A stretch of 64,000 nt of DNA, taken from Ancrocorticia populi (lineage in GTDB: Bacteria; Actinomycetota; Actinomycetes; Actinomycetales; Actinomycetaceae). The notes beneath the pieces were generated by a model, which saw only the letters and a program-made list of their open reading frames with translations, was not told the DNA's origin and ran no database searches. The position numbers and the translations under genes are program-made. Location: positions 186,001-250,000 of the forward strand of contig NZ_QETB01000001.1 in assembly GCF_003123745.1 (NCBI RefSeq), given 5' to 3'. Positions 34,039 through 42,483 of this stretch are shown in pieces (position 1 is the first letter of the stretch; the number at the start of each line of letters is the position of its first letter).

Positions 34039-34803
34039 CTATTCAACGGCCAAAGGCAAGAATTTGTCCGCTTTGTTCGTGATGATACTTTCGACGCCCA
34101 GTCCGAGCAGTTCACGGGCGCGGGCCTTCTTGTTCACCGTCCAGACGCCCACACGGAACCCTTCGCGGCGGGCGATAGGGAGGAGCGAAGGGAGGCGGAG
34201 ATGGTCCTTGGGGTGGATGTAGGTGGCGCCGCAACCGTGGGCCACACCGATCCAGTCTTTCGCCAGATGGCGGGGTTTGAACAGGGCGGCGATCGTGTAT
34301 TCCGGGGCCGCCTCGTGAAACTGGGCGAGGAGGTCCGGGTTGAAGGAGGAGACAATGATCTCGATGCCGGGGTTTAGGCGTGCAAGCTGGGGAAGAGTGG
34401 CGGCGATCATCGCTTCAGGGACAGCATCGGATTCTTTGCCCGATTTCAGCTCCACATTGCAGTTCATACCCGTGCGATTGAGGAAATCGATGAGGGAGGC
34501 GAGCGTGGGGAGCGGCTCGCCGGCGAAGGCAGGGCTGAACCAGGATCCTGCGTCGATGGCAGGAAGATCCTGTGAAGTGCGGGCGGATACTGGGCCGGAG
34601 GTGTTGGTGGTGCGGTCCAGCGTGGCGTCGTGGAGCAGGATCGGTGTGCCATCCTTGAGCAGGTCAACGTCCGTTTCGAGCCATTGAACGCCCGTGCGGT
34701 AAGCCAATTCAAACGCGGCCAGGGTGTTTTCCGGTGCGCGCCGGCACAAACCGCGGTGCGCAATAATCTTCGGTCCCTCCGAGGGCAAGTGAGCCTGAGC
34801 CAT
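34039..34803 (-). CDS. Glycerophosphodiester phosphodiesterase
   Basis: A 254-residue cytosolic GDPD without signal peptide. IIAHRGLCRRAPENTLAAF carries the catalytic HRG and PENT, LETDVDLLKDGTPILLHDATLDRTTN the Glu-x-Asp metal site and second His, and VWTVNKKARARELLGLGVESIITN the C-terminal signature. It hydrolyses glycerophosphodiesters to glycerol-3-phosphate. TAACAT lies exactly six bases upstream of the ATG (34810-34815), so it is probably leaderless. Confidence 0.94.
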   Translation of the reverse strand: MAQAHLPSEGPKIIAHRGLCRRAPENTLAAFELAYRTGVQWLETDVDLLKDGTPILLHDATLDRTTNTSGPVSARTSQDLPAIDAGSWFSPAFAGEPLPTLASLIDFLNRTGMNCNVELKSGKESDAVPEAMIAATLPQLARLNPGIEIIVSSFNPDLLAQFHEAAPEYTIAALFKPRHLAKDWIGVAHGCGATYIHPKDHLRLPSLLPIARREGFRVGVWTVNKKARARELLGLGVESIITNKADKFLPLAVE

Positions 34804-34970
34804 GCGGCCATGTTAGCGCCGCCGGGTAAAGAACAGGATAAGTTGCGGTGAAGGGGGTGGGGTTGGGAAACGGTTCATAGGCTTTCTCAGTGGGGTTGTA
34901 AATAGGTACAATCGCTGCGGGAGAAATACACGGATTAGGGCGTGTAATTTAGTTCTCGGTTGAAGGAGAT

Positions 34971-36071
34971 ATGACGAGCACTGTAGTTCCCGTGGCTTTC
35001 ACGCGGCGCGAGCGGACGAACTTCGATCGGCCCGCCGGAGAGCCGCGCCTTGTTGACAAGTTTGGGCGCGTTGCCACGGATTTGCGCGTGTCTTTGACCG
35101 ATAAGTGTAATCTTCGGTGCCAGTACTGTATGCCGGCCGAGGGTATTGATCCGTTGCCCCACCAGATTTTATTGAACGACGACGAAATTAATCGCCTCAT
35201 TCACATCGGCGTGCAGAATCTGGGAATTGAAGAAGTCCGGTTTACTGGCGGCGAGCCGCTGCTGCGCAAGGGCCTCGAAGGGATTGTGGAGCGGACTGCG
35301 GCGCTGCGAACGTGGTCCGGGCAGAAGCCCGATATTTCGCTCACCACTAATGGACTGGGCCTCAAGCATCGCGCGGGGAAACTCAAAGCGGCAGGACTAG
35401 ACCGAGTCAATTTGTCCATGGACACGGCGAGTCGTGAAACCTATGCGGCCATGACGCGACGCGATCGATTCGAGGATGCCCGCGCCGGGGCACGGGCTGC
35501 TGCCGATGCCGGGCTGACCCCCGTTAAGGTAAACGCCGTCCTGATGCACGGCATCAATGATAAGGATGCGCCGGACCTGCTACTCGAATCGCTGGTATCC
35601 GGATATTCGCTTCGCTTCATCGAGTACATGCCGTTGGGGCCGCGCGGGCAGTGGAAGCGCAACGAGATCATTACTGCTGACGACATTTTGGGGATGCTTG
35701 GAGAGGCTTTCGATCTGACGGCGCGTCCGGCCGCCGAACGCGGGCCGGCTCCGGCCGAGCTGTGGGACGTTGCTGCGGGCGAAGTTGACGGTGTGGGGCA
35801 TGAGGCCGGTACCGTGGGGATTATCGGGTCCGTGACGCGGCCGTTCTGCGGGAACTGCGATCGGACTAGGCTTACGGCCGATGGTCAGATCCGTGACTGT
35901 CTTTTCGCCAACACGGAAACTGACTTGCGTGGGGCGCTGCGCGGCGGCGCGAGCGACGAAGAGATCGCTGATCTTTGGCGGGACGCCATGTGGGGCAAGC
36001 AGGCGGGCCACGGTAGCGATAATCCGGCCTTCCTCAATCCCACGCGGCCCATGAGTGCTATTGGAGGATAA
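34971..36071 (+). CDS. moaA: GTP 3',8-cyclase
   Basis: A 366-residue radical SAM enzyme catalysing the first step of molybdopterin synthesis from GTP. The SAM cluster Cys residues are C46, C50 and C53 (KCNLRCQYCMP). The second cluster is FCGNCDRTRLTADGQIRDC, and the C-terminus ends ...SAIGG, the GG tail required by MoaA. AAGGAG lies just before ATG 34971. No Moco riboswitch fold was evident in the 167-base leader region. Confidence 0.97.
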   Translation: MTSTVVPVAFTRRERTNFDRPAGEPRLVDKFGRVATDLRVSLTDKCNLRCQYCMPAEGIDPLPHQILLNDDEINRLIHIGVQNLGIEEVRFTGGEPLLRKGLEGIVERTAALRTWSGQKPDISLTTNGLGLKHRAGKLKAAGLDRVNLSMDTASRETYAAMTRRDRFEDARAGARAAADAGLTPVKVNAVLMHGINDKDAPDLLLESLVSGYSLRFIEYMPLGPRGQWKRNEIITADDILGMLGEAFDLTARPAAERGPAPAELWDVAAGEVDGVGHEAGTVGIIGSVTRPFCGNCDRTRLTADGQIRDCLFANTETDLRGALRGGASDEEIADLWRDAMWGKQAGHGSDNPAFLNPTRPMSAIGG

Positions 36072-36111
36072 CCCGGGTTTGCGTCAACTCTCTGGGGATA
36101 AGGAGGATGGT

Positions 36112-36366
36112 ATGAACACGACAGTGCAACTGCGCTACTTCGCCGGTGTGGCTGAAGCGGCAGGCACCGCAGAAGAAAACGTTGAGGTCGCGGCTGGCAC
36201 GACTGCGGCGGGCTTGCGAGACCAGCTCGCGGCGCTCCACGGGCCAGACTTCGCGCGGACTTTGGGCGTGAGTGCCCTCCTCAGCGACGGCGTGCGGGTT
36301 GGTGATGACGCTGAACTACCCAGCGGTATTCGGCTCGAAGTCCTTCCGCCCTTCGCTGGGGGATAG
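36112..36366 (+). CDS. moaD: Molybdopterin synthase sulfur-carrier subunit
   Basis: An 84-residue ubiquitin-like protein from ATG 36112 (AAGGAGG 5 bases upstream); the frame is open further upstream. It opens VQLRYFAGVAEAAGTAEENV and ends PPFAGG, the Gly-Gly tail that is adenylylated and thiocarboxylated. It partners MoaE, encoded convergently right beside it. The moaE stop abuts the moaD stop with no gap. Confidence 0.95.
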   Translation: MNTTVQLRYFAGVAEAAGTAEENVEVAAGTTAAGLRDQLAALHGPDFARTLGVSALLSDGVRVGDDAELPSGIRLEVLPPFAGG

Positions 36367-36849
36367 TTAGGCGGAACCCGTCCACTCGTGTGAACCATCG
36401 TCAAACTCCTGACGCTTCCACACGGGAAGCTGGAGCTTAACCTGTTCCACCGCGTCTTCTAGCAGGCTGAATGCCTCGGCGCGATGGGAAGCGGAGACTG
36501 CGGCACCAAGTGCGACATCGCCCAGCTCTAGGTGACCAGCGCGGTGTTGAATCGCAATTTTGCAGGCCCCGCTGCCCTTGGCAACATCTGCTGCAATGCG
36601 CTGGACCACCTGATTGGCGTCCGGATGCGCCTCGTAATCTATCGAGACAACACCATTGCCGTCATCGTGGTTACGGACGCGGCCATTGAAGGTAACGATC
36701 GCCCCGGCGGAATCGTCAGCCACTAGCTCTTCGAGGCGTTCCATTGATATTGGCTCAGTGGAAACGCCTGCGAGTACCACGGCCGCGTCCGAGCCATCGT
36801 TGACGCCGCGGTGTTGGATGGCCCAAGTGGCCTCGTCGTGGCTAGTCAT
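36367..36849 (-). CDS. moaE: Molybdopterin synthase catalytic subunit
   Basis: 160 residues. GAIVTFNGRVRNHDDGNGV is the MoaE signature, with KGSGACKIAIQHRAGHLELGDVALGAAVSASHRAEAF and VKLQLPVWKRQEFDDGSHEW. The Lys in PVWKRQ is the active-site lysine that binds precursor Z-derived intermediates. ATG overlaps the mog stop by 4 bases (ATGA). Confidence 0.95.
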   Translation of the reverse strand: MTSHDEATWAIQHRGVNDGSDAAVVLAGVSTEPISMERLEELVADDSAGAIVTFNGRVRNHDDGNGVVSIDYEAHPDANQVVQRIAADVAKGSGACKIAIQHRAGHLELGDVALGAAVSASHRAEAFSLLEDAVEQVKLQLPVWKRQEFDDGSHEWTGSA

Positions 36850-37331
36850 TCGTGGTCTCCGTCCGCCATCTGTTCAACGATATGCGCAAGCAACGGCCCA
36901 ACGGCCGCGATTGCGTCCTTGACTCCGCCTTGCGAGCCGGGCGCATTCATTACGAAGGCTCGATTACCTCCGAACTCGGCGACGCCGGCAACCCCACGTG
37001 AGATGGCAGCGGTGGGCACTCTCGGATTATCCCGCATGAGATGCTCGATGCCCCACAGCCGTTGTTTGATGAGCGGCTCGGTGGCTTCGGGCGTGAGGTC
37101 ACGGCTGGTGATGCCGGTTCCTCCAGTGGTAAACACCACCTCGGCGCCTGAATAGATGGCGTTGGTGATCATCTCACTGACGGATTCCACTCCGTCGGGC
37201 ACGACGATTGGCCCGCTAACGGCGCCAAACTCCGCGAGGAGAGAAGCCGCGAGTGGGCCAGAAAGATCCTCGCGAGCGCCCGCGGATACGCGATCTGACA
37301 CCGTAATGAGCGCAATTCGGATGGTCTGCAT
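36846..37331 (-). CDS. mog: Molybdopterin adenylyltransferase (MogA/MoaB)
   Basis: About 161 residues. RIALITVSDRVSAGAREDLSGP, VVFTTGGTGITSRDLTPEAT and AISRGVAGVAEFGGNRAFVMNAPGSQGGVKDAI are the MoaB/Mog signatures. It adenylates molybdopterin before metal insertion by MoeA. An ATG at 37340 is also in frame, but TAGAAT lies seven bases before ATG 37331, suggesting a leaderless start there. It is first gene of a mog-moaE unit. Confidence 0.92.
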   Translation of the reverse strand: MQTIRIALITVSDRVSAGAREDLSGPLAASLLAEFGAVSGPIVVPDGVESVSEMITNAIYSGAEVVFTTGGTGITSRDLTPEATEPLIKQRLWGIEHLMRDNPRVPTAAISRGVAGVAEFGGNRAFVMNAPGSQGGVKDAIAAVGPLLAHIVEQMADGDHE

Positions 37332-37362
37332 GCGTGCCATTCTAACGGGTAAGGTTCATTCC

Positions 37363-37446
37363 ATGACTTTGCTTCCGCTTGTATCCCTAGTCTCTTTGTG
37401 CGCATCCACATGTGCTGGCTTGGCCGTGGGTTTGAAGGAGAACTGA
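37363..37446 (+). CDS. Possible 27-codon leader peptide upstream of moeA
   Basis: ATG 37363 opens a short hydrophobic frame, MTLLPLVSLVSLCASTCAGL and seven more residues, ending in TGA one base before the moeA ATG. AAGG is 8 bases upstream of its start, and its last codons overlap the moeA ribosome site (GAAGGAG). It could be a translation-coupled leader or a small membrane peptide. Chance is possible. Confidence 0.35.
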   Translation: MTLLPLVSLVSLCASTCAGLAVGLKEN

Positions 37447-37447
37447 C

Positions 37448-38677
37448 ATGTTGAAGGAAGTTTGCCGGCATTACGCGGATGTTGTGGGCCTTGCCGTCCC
37501 AACACCAGCCACCCAGATCCCGCTTGCGGACGCCCGGGGCTTGATCCTCAGCGAGGACGTTGCCGCCCGTTTCGCGATCCCACCGTTCACGAATTCGGCG
37601 ATGGACGGATTCGCGGTGCGCGCGGCTGACGTGGCCCCCGGCGTCCCGCTCCAGATTGAAGCGGATATCGCGGCCGGTTCACATTCGGAACTGCCACTCA
37701 CTCCAGGTTCCGCCCAGCGGATCATGACCGGCGCTCCACTCCCAGATGGTGCGGACGCCATTCTCCAGGTGGAACTCACGGAGGACGCCGCGAACAACAT
37801 GCTCCCCGCCGCCCCGGAAAGCGTCACGCCAACGGCCACCCTCGCTGCTGGAACCCACGTGCGTCCTGCTGGAGAGGACATCGCCGTTGGTGCTCCCGCC
37901 TTTGCCGCTGGCACGCTCCTGACGCCCGCGCATCTAGCTGCCCTGGCAGCCATCGGATACGCGGAGGCCCCGGTCCACGCCCGCCCGAGCGTGGGCATCA
38001 TCGCAACCGGAGACGAACTCCGTGCCCCGGGGGAACCATTAGCAGCTGGCCAGATCCCCGATTCCAACTCGGTGCTGCTGCGCCACCTCGCAGCCGAATC
38101 CGGCGCCACCCCCGTCCCATTCACCTGTCACAGCGACACGGTGGAAACGTTCCTAGCCGGCATCGCCGAGATCGTGGATAACGCGGACATGATCGTCACT
38201 TCCGGTGGCGTAAGCGCCGGCGCGTTCGACGTTGTGAAGGCCGCGCTCCGTACCCTCGGCGTCGAGTTCACGAAGGTTGCAATGCAGCCCGGCAAACCGC
38301 AGGGCTTCGGCCTCCTTCGCGATTCTTCCGGGCGCGCGGTGCCCATCATCTGCCTGCCCGGCAACCCCGTGTCCGTGTTCGTTTCGTGGCAACTGTTTGG
38401 CCGCCCGCTACTCGGGGCGATCTTCGGCGAACCTGCGGGCAGCTACGAGTCCCTGTTCCGCACAGCCCGAGTGGGTACAGGGTGGTCCCGAAAGCCCGGA
38501 CGCACCCAGTTTTTGCCGTGTATTTTCGATCGCGACGGCGCAGTCGCTCCCGCAACGTCTGGCGGCTCTAAATCGCATCTTATAGCTGCGCTGCCGCTGG
38601 CAACCGGGCTGGCAAGAGTACCAGCCGATGTGGCACAGGTTCGCCCCGGCGATCTGGTTCACGTACTGGTGTTGTAG
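37448..38677 (+). CDS. moeA: Molybdopterin molybdenumtransferase
   Basis: A 409-residue MoeA inserting molybdenum into adenylated molybdopterin. NSAMDGFAVRAADV, MTGAPLPDGADAI, GIIATGDELRAPGEPL and TSGGVSAGAFDVV mark domains I-III, and CLPGNPVSVFVSW precedes the C-terminal domain IV. GAAGGAG is 6-7 bases upstream of the ATG. It forms a unit with moaC. Confidence 0.96.
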   Translation: MLKEVCRHYADVVGLAVPTPATQIPLADARGLILSEDVAARFAIPPFTNSAMDGFAVRAADVAPGVPLQIEADIAAGSHSELPLTPGSAQRIMTGAPLPDGADAILQVELTEDAANNMLPAAPESVTPTATLAAGTHVRPAGEDIAVGAPAFAAGTLLTPAHLAALAAIGYAEAPVHARPSVGIIATGDELRAPGEPLAAGQIPDSNSVLLRHLAAESGATPVPFTCHSDTVETFLAGIAEIVDNADMIVTSGGVSAGAFDVVKAALRTLGVEFTKVAMQPGKPQGFGLLRDSSGRAVPIICLPGNPVSVFVSWQLFGRPLLGAIFGEPAGSYESLFRTARVGTGWSRKPGRTQFLPCIFDRDGAVAPATSGGSKSHLIAALPLATGLARVPADVAQVRPGDLVHVLVL

Positions 38678-38711
38678 AGATCCGTATGAATGGTGATGAA
38701 GGAATGAGTCT

Positions 38712-39221
38712 ATGAGTGAGAAGGGCATGAAGTTCACCCACCTACAAGGTAACGGCGAAGCCTACATGGTGGACGTGACCGCGAAGGTTCCCACCGTGCG
38801 CGAGGCGACAGCTATCGGCAAGGTACGGTGTTCGCCCGAAGTGCTGGAGGCACTGCGCGACGGAGCGGTCCCCAAGGGTGATGTCCTAGCCGTTGCGCGG
38901 ATCGCGGGCATTGCTGGTGCCAAGAAGGTACCGGAGCTTCTGCCACTTGCCCACACGATCGGCGTGCACGGAGCATCTGTGGACGTCCAGCTAGAGGACG
39001 ATCACGTGGCTCTCAGTGCCACGGTGCGCACCGCAGATCGCACCGGTGTGGAGATGGAGGCCCTCACGGCCGTATCCATCGCGGCGCTCGCGATTGTGGA
39101 TATGGTCAAGGGCGTGGATCGCTCGGCCGAAATCACGGACTGCAAGATCATTCATAAGGCCGGCGGCCGCTCAGGGGACTGGTACCGCCCGGGATTTACT
39201 GATCACTCGCGGGGCGCATGA
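38712..39221 (+). CDS. moaC: Cyclic pyranopterin monophosphate synthase
   Basis: 169 residues. MVDVTAKVPTVREATAIGKV is the MoaC start, KKVPELLPLAHTIGVHGASVDV the substrate region, and TGVEMEALTAVSIAALAIVDMVKGVDR with IHKAGGRSGDW the active site. It works directly after MoaA. The last 26 bases overlap the convergent ferredoxin-like gene. Confidence 0.96.
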   Translation: MSEKGMKFTHLQGNGEAYMVDVTAKVPTVREATAIGKVRCSPEVLEALRDGAVPKGDVLAVARIAGIAGAKKVPELLPLAHTIGVHGASVDVQLEDDHVALSATVRTADRTGVEMEALTAVSIAALAIVDMVKGVDRSAEITDCKIIHKAGGRSGDWYRPGFTDHSRGA

Positions 39222-40101
39222 GCTTTTCGGCGATGTCGGGCGGGAGTTGCTTGGCCAGCTCGGGAGGGATGCGGGAGCCGAACGGGTTCTCGTCGCGGAA
39301 GGAGCACACGGGGCACAGCTCGCCTCGGCCAGCTGGGAACACCGAGCCGCAGTGGGCACACACCCGCGTGGACACGCTGGCGAGGGGATAGACCCGTTCT
39401 TCCAGTACGTCTTGGAGGTCCATCTGGCCGCCGGTAGTGATGGCCTGAACTGGGCAGAACCTCACGCAGGCTCCGCAGGCGCGGCATAAATCTGCCGCTT
39501 GTGAGAGCTGGTGGACCGTGGTGCCGTCGGGCATCTGCGTACGAGTGAGCGTAAGCGCGTCGTTTGGGCAGCTGCTCACGCATACCCCGCAGGCGGTGCA
39601 GCCCTTGACTGATAGGCGAATGCCGTTCGCACCCTGTGGAATATCCGGAATCCTTGGGATGAGCCCACGCTCATACAGGGAACGGAGAGCGGAGATGGTG
39701 CGGGTTTGGTCGTCGTCGTCGGGATTAATCGCGCTATGCGTAGCCGTGCCAAACAAGGCCCGGCGCGGAAGCGGAACTGCCTCCATGTTGATGGTTTCGC
39801 CGTGGCGCATGGAACGTTTGCCGGGCTGTACCTCGCCAACGAGGCCCGGAGTTAGCTCTTGCCACAGGCGGACGCGTTGATCGGCTTCGGTGCACGGCAC
39901 GTACTCTACCCGGGTGGCGCCGCAGGCGAGGAGCTGGGCCGGCAGGCCGAAGGTGGCGTGTGCTAGGCAGGAATCGAGGATGATTCCGAGTTCCCTGTGA
40001 CCCGGTTCGGGCGCGGGGGAGTGCGGGCATGCAACGATGATTCGCCGGTAGGGATCATGGGCCCCCAGCCAGCGAAGCACACCCGAAAGCGAATCAGCCA
40101 T
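39196..40101 (-). CDS. Ferredoxin-like protein with two 4Fe-4S motifs and a zinc-ribbon tail
   Basis: About 301 residues from ATG 40101, which lies inside the end of the upstream TorD gene (8-base overlap). Residues 1-150 form an unclassified Cys-containing domain. Two 4Fe-4S motifs follow (C168-C171-C174-C178 and C206-C209-C212-C216), then a zinc-ribbon-like CxxC...CxxC (C248, C251, C263, C266). Co-occurrence with TorD chaperones and dms genes suggests a role in maturing, or donating electrons to, the molybdoenzymes. No export signal is seen. Confidence 0.8.
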   Translation of the reverse strand: MADSLSGVLRWLGAHDPYRRIIVACPHSPAPEPGHRELGIILDSCLAHATFGLPAQLLACGATRVEYVPCTEADQRVRLWQELTPGLVGEVQPGKRSMRHGETINMEAVPLPRRALFGTATHSAINPDDDDQTRTISALRSLYERGLIPRIPDIPQGANGIRLSVKGCTACGVCVSSCPNDALTLTRTQMPDGTTVHQLSQAADLCRACGACVRFCPVQAITTGGQMDLQDVLEERVYPLASVSTRVCAHCGSVFPAGRGELCPVCSFRDENPFGSRIPPELAKQLPPDIAEKLMRPASDQ

Positions 40102-40729
40102 TGTATTCAGCGAAACTCTCGAGTTCGGCCAGATAGCCTTGAGTGAGTAGTGCAATGGCCTGATACGTGAGTGTTTCGGCGTTTTCTTTAGTTTGGGCGA
40201 CGACGACGTTTCCCAACGGCCCAACATGCTCCCGAACAAATGTGAGGAGGCCCTTGGCTTCGGCGCTTACATCAACTCCTGCCCGGTACTGCATGGCGAT
40301 CGAGGTTGCCACGTGCCCGGCATAGGCCAGTTCGGGGCCGATGTGATCGGCCGGCGCGTCCGCCACTTGCGGGGCTGAGAATTGATCGCGCTGGTAGAGG
40401 GCTGCGTTCGCCGCTGCGGCGGAGGAATTGCCGCGGGCAGATTCAGTGGGCAGAACGCTCGGCTGATAGCCGTAAAGATTGAGCCACTCGCTCCGCAGGG
40501 GACCTTGATGATCATGCCCGGAAAGTAGTAGCGCTACGCCCTCTTGGGATACCTCATCGCGCAGGGGCCAGACGGCCAGAAGGTCCGGATTAAAGATGTT
40601 GTCTAGCATCCCGAGTGTTGGCGCTGCGGCGTAGAAGCCGGAGATGACGGAGGCAACGGTTCCCAGGCGGACTCCACGATTGACGATGTCATCGGGCGCC
40701 GGGGTGGCGGTGGGATCGAACTCGCTCAC
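40094..40729 (-). CDS. TorD/DmsD-type molecular chaperone (second copy)
   Basis: A 211-residue all-helical protein from GTG 40729 (GGAGG 7-8 bases upstream). It shares the order ADHIGPELAYAGHVATSIAMQ and LLTFVREHVGPLGNVVVAQT with TorD-family proteins, where E-x-D-F/Y and H-x-x-P motifs line the Tat-signal groove. The canonical LxxxDHxxxELxFxA pattern is recognisable. It overlaps the other chaperone gene by 4 bases. It should bind the Tat leader of one or more DmsA proteins. Confidence 0.82.
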   Translation of the reverse strand: MSEFDPTATPAPDDIVNRGVRLGTVASVISGFYAAAPTLGMLDNIFNPDLLAVWPLRDEVSQEGVALLLSGHDHQGPLRSEWLNLYGYQPSVLPTESARGNSSAAAANAALYQRDQFSAPQVADAPADHIGPELAYAGHVATSIAMQYRAGVDVSAEAKGLLTFVREHVGPLGNVVVAQTKENAETLTYQAIALLTQGYLAELESFAEYNG

Positions 40730-41367
40730 TGTGCGTCCTCCTCGATGGCAGCGGTCCATGCCTCGATGGCACCCAGAGTCATGAATTCGAGCCCGCGCAT
40801 CCAGTCTGTGGTGGTGGCCTCTTCGGCCTTGCGCAGCATATCCGGTGCCCAAACGAGAAGATGATCCCGGGTGAATTCGGTGGCGATCCGGACGTAGCGC
40901 TCTGCGGTCAGAGCGGCATCCTGCTCTAGGGCGGTGAGTGCGCTGACGCAGGCCTGAGCCAGAAAATCGAGCTCTAGGCCGATGTGATCGTCCGGTTCAC
41001 GGTTCAGGCGCGGGGCCTGGAGCCCGAGACGGCGGTATTGTTCGCGGACTTCCAGGGTCTCCTCATCAAAGACCAAGCCCTCTTCACTGCGGTGCACGGA
41101 TTCGAAGGGTGCGACTTTGGCGCCTGCGCTAATGCCGTAGAGAAGATCGTGATCGCGGTGGATATCCGAGGCGCTTTCGCCGCGTGCCACGCTGGTGCGC
41201 CAAGCTTCAATACCTGCGGCGGTGTATTTTCCGGTCGCAGGTTCGGGCCATTCGTCGAGCAGGTCAACAACCTGCTCGATTGTTTCCGGTGTTGCCGGGG
41301 TAATTTGCAGGCGCCCTAGCGTGGAGAACGCTGCAGCGAACGCATCGAGCTGGTCAAATGTAAGCAC
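40726..41367 (-). CDS. TorD/DmsD-type molecular chaperone (first copy)
   Basis: A 213-residue helical chaperone. DDHIGLELDFLAQACVSALTAL and FTRDHLLVWAPDMLRKAE match the TorD pattern (DHxxxELxFL and HLxxWxP). It is the first gene of a chaperone-chaperone-ferredoxin operon located just after the dms terminator. These proteins bind twin-arginine leaders and delay export until the Mo-bisMGD cofactor is inserted. Confidence 0.87.
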   Translation of the reverse strand: MLTFDQLDAFAAAFSTLGRLQITPATPETIEQVVDLLDEWPEPATGKYTAAGIEAWRTSVARGESASDIHRDHDLLYGISAGAKVAPFESVHRSEEGLVFDEETLEVREQYRRLGLQAPRLNREPDDHIGLELDFLAQACVSALTALEQDAALTAERYVRIATEFTRDHLLVWAPDMLRKAEEATTTDWMRGLEFMTLGAIEAWTAAIEEDAQ

Positions 41368-41444
41368 GGTTCCTCAATTCGGATCTAGAGTTCCGTCGCC
41401 GCAATGGTACTCGAATTTCTGAGCAGTGCGGCTATGAAAGAGAA

Positions 41445-41471
41445 GGCGGGCCGGTGCTTGACCGGCCCGCC
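41445..41471 (-). terminator. Rho-independent terminator of the dms operon
   Basis: GGCGGGCCGGT and ACCGGCCCGCC form a perfect 11-bp GC-rich stem with a 5-base loop. On the minus strand it is followed by the T-rich TTCTCTTTC. It lies 17 bases after the dmsC stop and separates the dms operon from the chaperone operon. Confidence 0.85.
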
Positions 41472-41487
41472 CCAGAGTGAGTGAGTC

Positions 41488-42483
41488 TTATTGTCCTAGC
41501 AGGTACTGCGTGGTGTTCAAGCCTACGTGCCACAGTCCCTCGTAATGAAGGCCACGGCCCAGAAGCTCGGAGGCAACAGCCAGTACGAAGGCAATGCCGA
41601 TGATCCAAGCCAGTGCACGGTTGGGCTTGTCCGCAGTGCGAGCCCGCATGAACGCAAACACGCCGGTCAGGATTACCACTGCCGCCAGGAGGATGAGGCG
41701 CCAGGTAAGAACCGGTCCCTGCATTTCGTTTGCAACGTCCTGAGCTGCTTGCTCTCCAGTTGCGAGCCATCCCAGGTAGATCGGGTATGTCACGAGAATG
41801 ACAACACCAGCGATCGCTGCCGAAAGCGAGATGCCCTGCAGAGACTTTGTGGTGAAGCCGGTCAGTTCATCGGTGAGGGGCTCATCCGAGATGAGGCGAA
41901 GCCGCTTTGCCCAGGTGGACTCCGCTCCGGCATCGCGCTTGGCCTGCATATTCCATGTAACCATGAGTGCAAGGCCAACAGCGAGGGATCCGGTGAGGAT
42001 CGCCGAGGCGAAGAAGAAAACCCACACGGAGGCGTTGTGCCATGCGGGGATGGTCTCAACGCTGTAGTACGTTCCCGCCATGGTGATGACCAAGAGGAGC
42101 CCCGCAAGAGCGGTCAGCGCGGCGAGTACCTCACGGACTGTCCGCGAGAACCAGCCCATCCACTGGCATGCGGCGAACGCGAAGCCAACAACGCCGAAGA
42201 GAACACCGGAGGCAATCTCGCGGCTCATCCATGAGGAGCCAACGTGCCGGAGGGTGTTGAGCGCGTGGAAGGGATCGCCCAGATGGAAGAAAGCAGCAAA
42301 GAAGCCGAGTACGAGCAATGGGCCGGCCGCGTACATGGCGGCGTTAGTGACCCGATCAATGGTTTCCGGCTTGAGCTTCTTGAAGTAGCCATAGATGTGG
42401 ATAAGACCAAGCATCCAGATCGAGCCCACGGACATCTGACCGATGACCGTGAACAGAATCATAGGTAGTTCTTCGGCATTCAT
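41488..42483 (-). CDS. dmsC: Dimethyl sulfoxide reductase membrane anchor subunit
   Basis: A 331-residue DmsC-type protein with about eight hydrophobic helices from ATG 42483, which overlaps the dmsB stop by one base. MNAEELPMILFTVIGQMSVGSIWML resembles the DmsC start, and GLGL-type blocks FHLGDPFHALNTLRHVGSSWMSREI match the quinol-site region. It anchors the enzyme and oxidises menaquinol. Only one copy serves three catalytic subunits. Confidence 0.92.
   Translation of the reverse strand: MNAEELPMILFTVIGQMSVGSIWMLGLIHIYGYFKKLKPETIDRVTNAAMYAAGPLLVLGFFAAFFHLGDPFHALNTLRHVGSSWMSREIASGVLFGVVGFAFAACQWMGWFSRTVREVLAALTALAGLLLVITMAGTYYSVETIPAWHNASVWVFFFASAILTGSLAVGLALMVTWNMQAKRDAGAESTWAKRLRLISDEPLTDELTGFTTKSLQGISLSAAIAGVVILVTYPIYLGWLATGEQAAQDVANEMQGPVLTWRLILLAAVVILTGVFAFMRARTADKPNRALAWIIGIAFVLAVASELLGRGLHYEGLWHVGLNTTQYLLGQ

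Noticed and set aside
34804-34970. Moco riboswitch before moaA
   Set aside because: I looked for the conserved stem and loop blocks of the Moco element and could not build them; the gap appears to hold only a promoter and a ribosome site.
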